NCBI GenBank assembly: GCA_029961685.1
Contig: JARWKL010000010.1
Location: forward strand, 10,499,931 to 10,563,930
DNA length: 64,000 bases
Direction of reading: 5' to 3'
From: Aristolochia californica
Taxonomy: Eukaryota > Streptophyta > Magnoliopsida > Piperales > Aristolochiaceae
Numbering within the stretch: position 1 is the first letter of the stretch; each line of letters begins with the position of its first letter. Position numbers and translations under genes: made by a program. The notes under the pieces are model-generated. The model did not search any database, was not told the DNA's origin, and worked only from the letters and a program-made list of their open reading frames with translations. Of this stretch, positions 61,891 through 64,000 are shown piece after piece.

Positions 61891-64000
61891 ATTAGGGGCT
61901 GTACTAGTGAAATTTCCAGAACATGGATAACAAAACCTTGGAGTTCCTTTTTAGTGCGTGAAATAATTTTGAAATCTTTTTTGCATACATAAACTCTAAA
62001 ATTTTCATTTTGTTATGCCTTATATCTTTTCTGTTTACGAGAAAAATGGGAGAGTGAAAACTCACGTTTGGATCTAAAAACAAATTTGAACATCCAAAAT
62101 GGAAATGCTCAAATGCTGAGAGAGATAGTTCCAAAAAGTATTTATGATTTTCAGGGATGGCAAAAAGTGGGTTGTTTGGTCCAGGTAAATATCCAACCAC
62201 TTGAGAATTTGATTCTCTCTACTCCTTGAAATTTTTGGATCATTAGGTCCACTTGCATCCTCAACATGTTTCCGGCATGCATATCCACCACACTTAAAGC
62301 ATGTTTGGATCAGTTATAAGTCCCTTTCCTATAAAATTCCTCCAAGCCTATTATTAGGGGTAGTACAAGTGGAATTTCCCGAACATGGATAACAAAACCT
62401 TGGAGTTCATTTTTAGTGCGTGAAAGAATTTTGAATTTTTTTTTGCATACATGAACTCTAAAATTTTTATTTTGTTATGCCTTATATCTTTTTTGTTTAC
62501 GAGGAAAATGGGAGAGTGAAAAATCAAGTTTGGATATGAAAACAATATTGGACATCCAAAATGGAAATGCACAAATGTTGAGAGTGATAGTGCCAAAAAG
62601 TATCTGTGATTTTTAAGGATAGGCAAAAAGTGGGTTGTTTGGCACTGGTAAATATCCAACCACTTCAGAATTTGACATTTTCTACTCCTTGAAATTTTTG
62701 GATCAGTAGGTCCTCTTGGATCCTCAACATGTTTCTCGCATCCATATCCACCACACATAAACCATCTTAGGATTAGTTACAAGTCCCTTTCCTATAAAAT
62801 TCTACCAAGCTTATTATTAGGAGATGTACTTGTGGAATGTCAAGAACATGGATAACAAAACCTTGGAGTTCATTTTTAGTGCGTGAAATAATTTAATTTT
62901 TTTTTCCATACATGAACTCAAAAACTTTCATTTTGTTATGCCTTATATCTTTTTTGTTTACGAGAAAAATGGTAGAGTGAAAACTCAAGTTTCTATCTGA
63001 AAACAAATTATAACATCCAAAAAAGAAATGCACAAATGCTGAGAGAGATAGTTCCAAAAAGTATCTATGATTTTTAAGGATAGGGAAAAAGTGGGTTGTT
63101 TGGTCCAGGTAAATATCCAACCACTTGAGAATTTGACATTTTCTACTCCTTGAAATTTTTCGATCATTAGGTCCACTTGCATCCTCAACATGTTTCTGGC
63201 ATGCATATCCACCACATGTAAAGAATCTTAGGATTAGTTACAAGTCCCTTTCCTATAAAATTTTACCAAACTTATTATTAGGAGATGTACTTGTGGAATT
63301 TCCATAAAATGGATAACAAAACATTGGAGTTCATTTTTAGTGCTAGAAATAATTTTGAAATTATTTTTTGCATACATGAATTCTAAAATTTTTATTTTGT
63401 TATGCCTTATATCTTTTTTGTTTACAAGAAAAATGGGAGAGTGAAAACTCAAGTTTGGATATGAAAAGAAATTTGAACATCCAAAATTGAAATGCACAAA
63501 TGCTGAGTGAGATAGTTTCAAAAAATATTTGTGATTTTTAAGGATAGGCAAAAAGTGGGTTGTTGATCCAGGTAAATATCCAACCACATGAGAATTTGAC
63601 ATTTTCTTCTCCTTGAAAATTTTGGATCATTAGGTCCTCTTGGATCCTCAACATGTTTCTGGCATGCACATCCACCACACTAAAAGCATCTTAGGATCAG
63701 TTACAAGTCCCTTATCTATAAAATTCTACCAAGCTTACTATTAAGAGATATACTTGTGCAATTTCCAGAACATGGACAACAAAACCTTGGAGTCCATTTT
63801 TAGTGCGTGAAATAATTTTAAAATTTTTTTTGCATACATGAACGCTAAAATTTTCATTTTGTTATGCCTTATATCTTTTTTGTTTACGAGAAAAATGGGA
63901 GAGTGAAAACTCAAGTTTGGATCTGAAAACAAATTTGAACAACCAAAAGGGAAATGCACAAATGAGAGATAGTTCCAAAAAGTGTTTGTGATTTTTAAGG
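61891..64000 (+). repeat. Right-end segment with a GAGATGTACTTGTG monomer type
   Basis: Landmarks: 62344 (AAGCCT), 62807, 63268 (AAACTT) and 63731. The three last monomers share GAGATGTACTTGTG (GAGATATACTTGTG in the third) where others have GGCTGTACTAGTG. The SpeI-like ACTAGT is therefore lost. They also share ATCTTAGGATTAG or ATCTTAGGATCAG and TCTACC or TTTACC. I saw this type nowhere else in the window. The array continues past the window edge. Confidence 0.82.

Larger units (their letters stand above)
1..64000 (+). repeat. Head-to-tail satellite array, monomer about 463 bp, about 137 copies
   Basis: The whole window is one satellite family. I used the AAGCTT (HindIII-like) site followed by TTATTATTAGGGG as a landmark and found one instance or recognisable variant in every monomer, from 272 to 63731 (137 landmarks, mean spacing about 467 bp). 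The commonest spacings are 462-465 bp. Outliers are explained by local events: 712 and 720 bp where a shortened monomer lies between two landmarks, 500 bp at a 33-bp duplication, and 426-449 bp at small deletions. All monomers face the same way and I saw no inversion. The DNA is strongly AT-rich with many A and T tracts. No unique sequence or transposon interrupts it, and neither array end is visible. Known biology: arrays like this build eukaryotic heterochromatin. Assignment to a plant is an inference, and I do not recognise the family name. Confidence 0.98.

Noticed and set aside
1..64000. CRISPR array
   Set aside because: Repeats are contiguous with no unique spacers, and the unit is far too long.
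1..64000. Prokaryotic or phage gene cluster or defence system
   Set aside because: No ribosome binding sites, no codon-like structure and no long non-overlapping frames. The whole window aligns to one eukaryote-type satellite.

Overview
The window is satellite DNA from end to end. One AT-rich monomer with a modal length of about 463 bp is repeated head-to-tail about 137 times, all in the same orientation. Neither edge of the array lies inside the window. I found no convincing protein-coding gene, tRNA, rRNA, CRISPR array, transposable element or unique single-copy DNA. A homogeneous array of this size with multi-monomer higher-order organisation points to constitutive heterochromatin (pericentromeric, centromeric or subtelomeric) of a eukaryote. 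The base composition and monomer length would suit a plant, but I cannot name the species or the satellite family from sequence alone. Layout: positions 1-14,920 and 26,066-40,740 are two copies of one super-block of about 14.7 kb (copies I and II). They align monomer by monomer, but the offset between them changes in whole-monomer steps: 26,060, 26,086, 25,160, 25,190, 27,290, 26,350, 26,280, 25,820. Part of copy II is a private tandem duplication of a 1,645-bp unit containing a shortened monomer. A third, partial copy (46,421-50,220) matches 11.0-14.7 kb of copy I at an almost constant offset of about 35,640. Between copies I and II are a less structured stretch (14.9-19.4 kb) and a local repeat with a period of about 3.7 kb (19,457-22,510 against 23,161-25,800). 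The stretch 40.7-46.4 kb is a mosaic of variants seen elsewhere. From 50.2 kb rightwards a three-monomer unit of about 1.39 kb is repeated (50.3-52.5 kb; 57.0-60.5 kb). It is interrupted by a two-monomer segment (52,552-53,460) that is about 99% identical to 49,311-50,220. The last 2 kb hold a further variant type. Nothing acts together as a gene system. The content is the record of an array evolving by unequal exchange, segmental duplication and short-homology deletion. Each monomer carries a HindIII-like AAGCTT, a SpeI-like ACTAGT, a TATAAAA motif, an inverted TTC-NN-GAA motif resembling a heat-shock-factor half-pair, a T-tract of variable length and two CpG sites. The minus strand has a long accidental-looking open frame of up to about 159 codons per monomer; I judge it non-coding. 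All comparisons were made by eye; identities and junctions are approximate unless a count is given.
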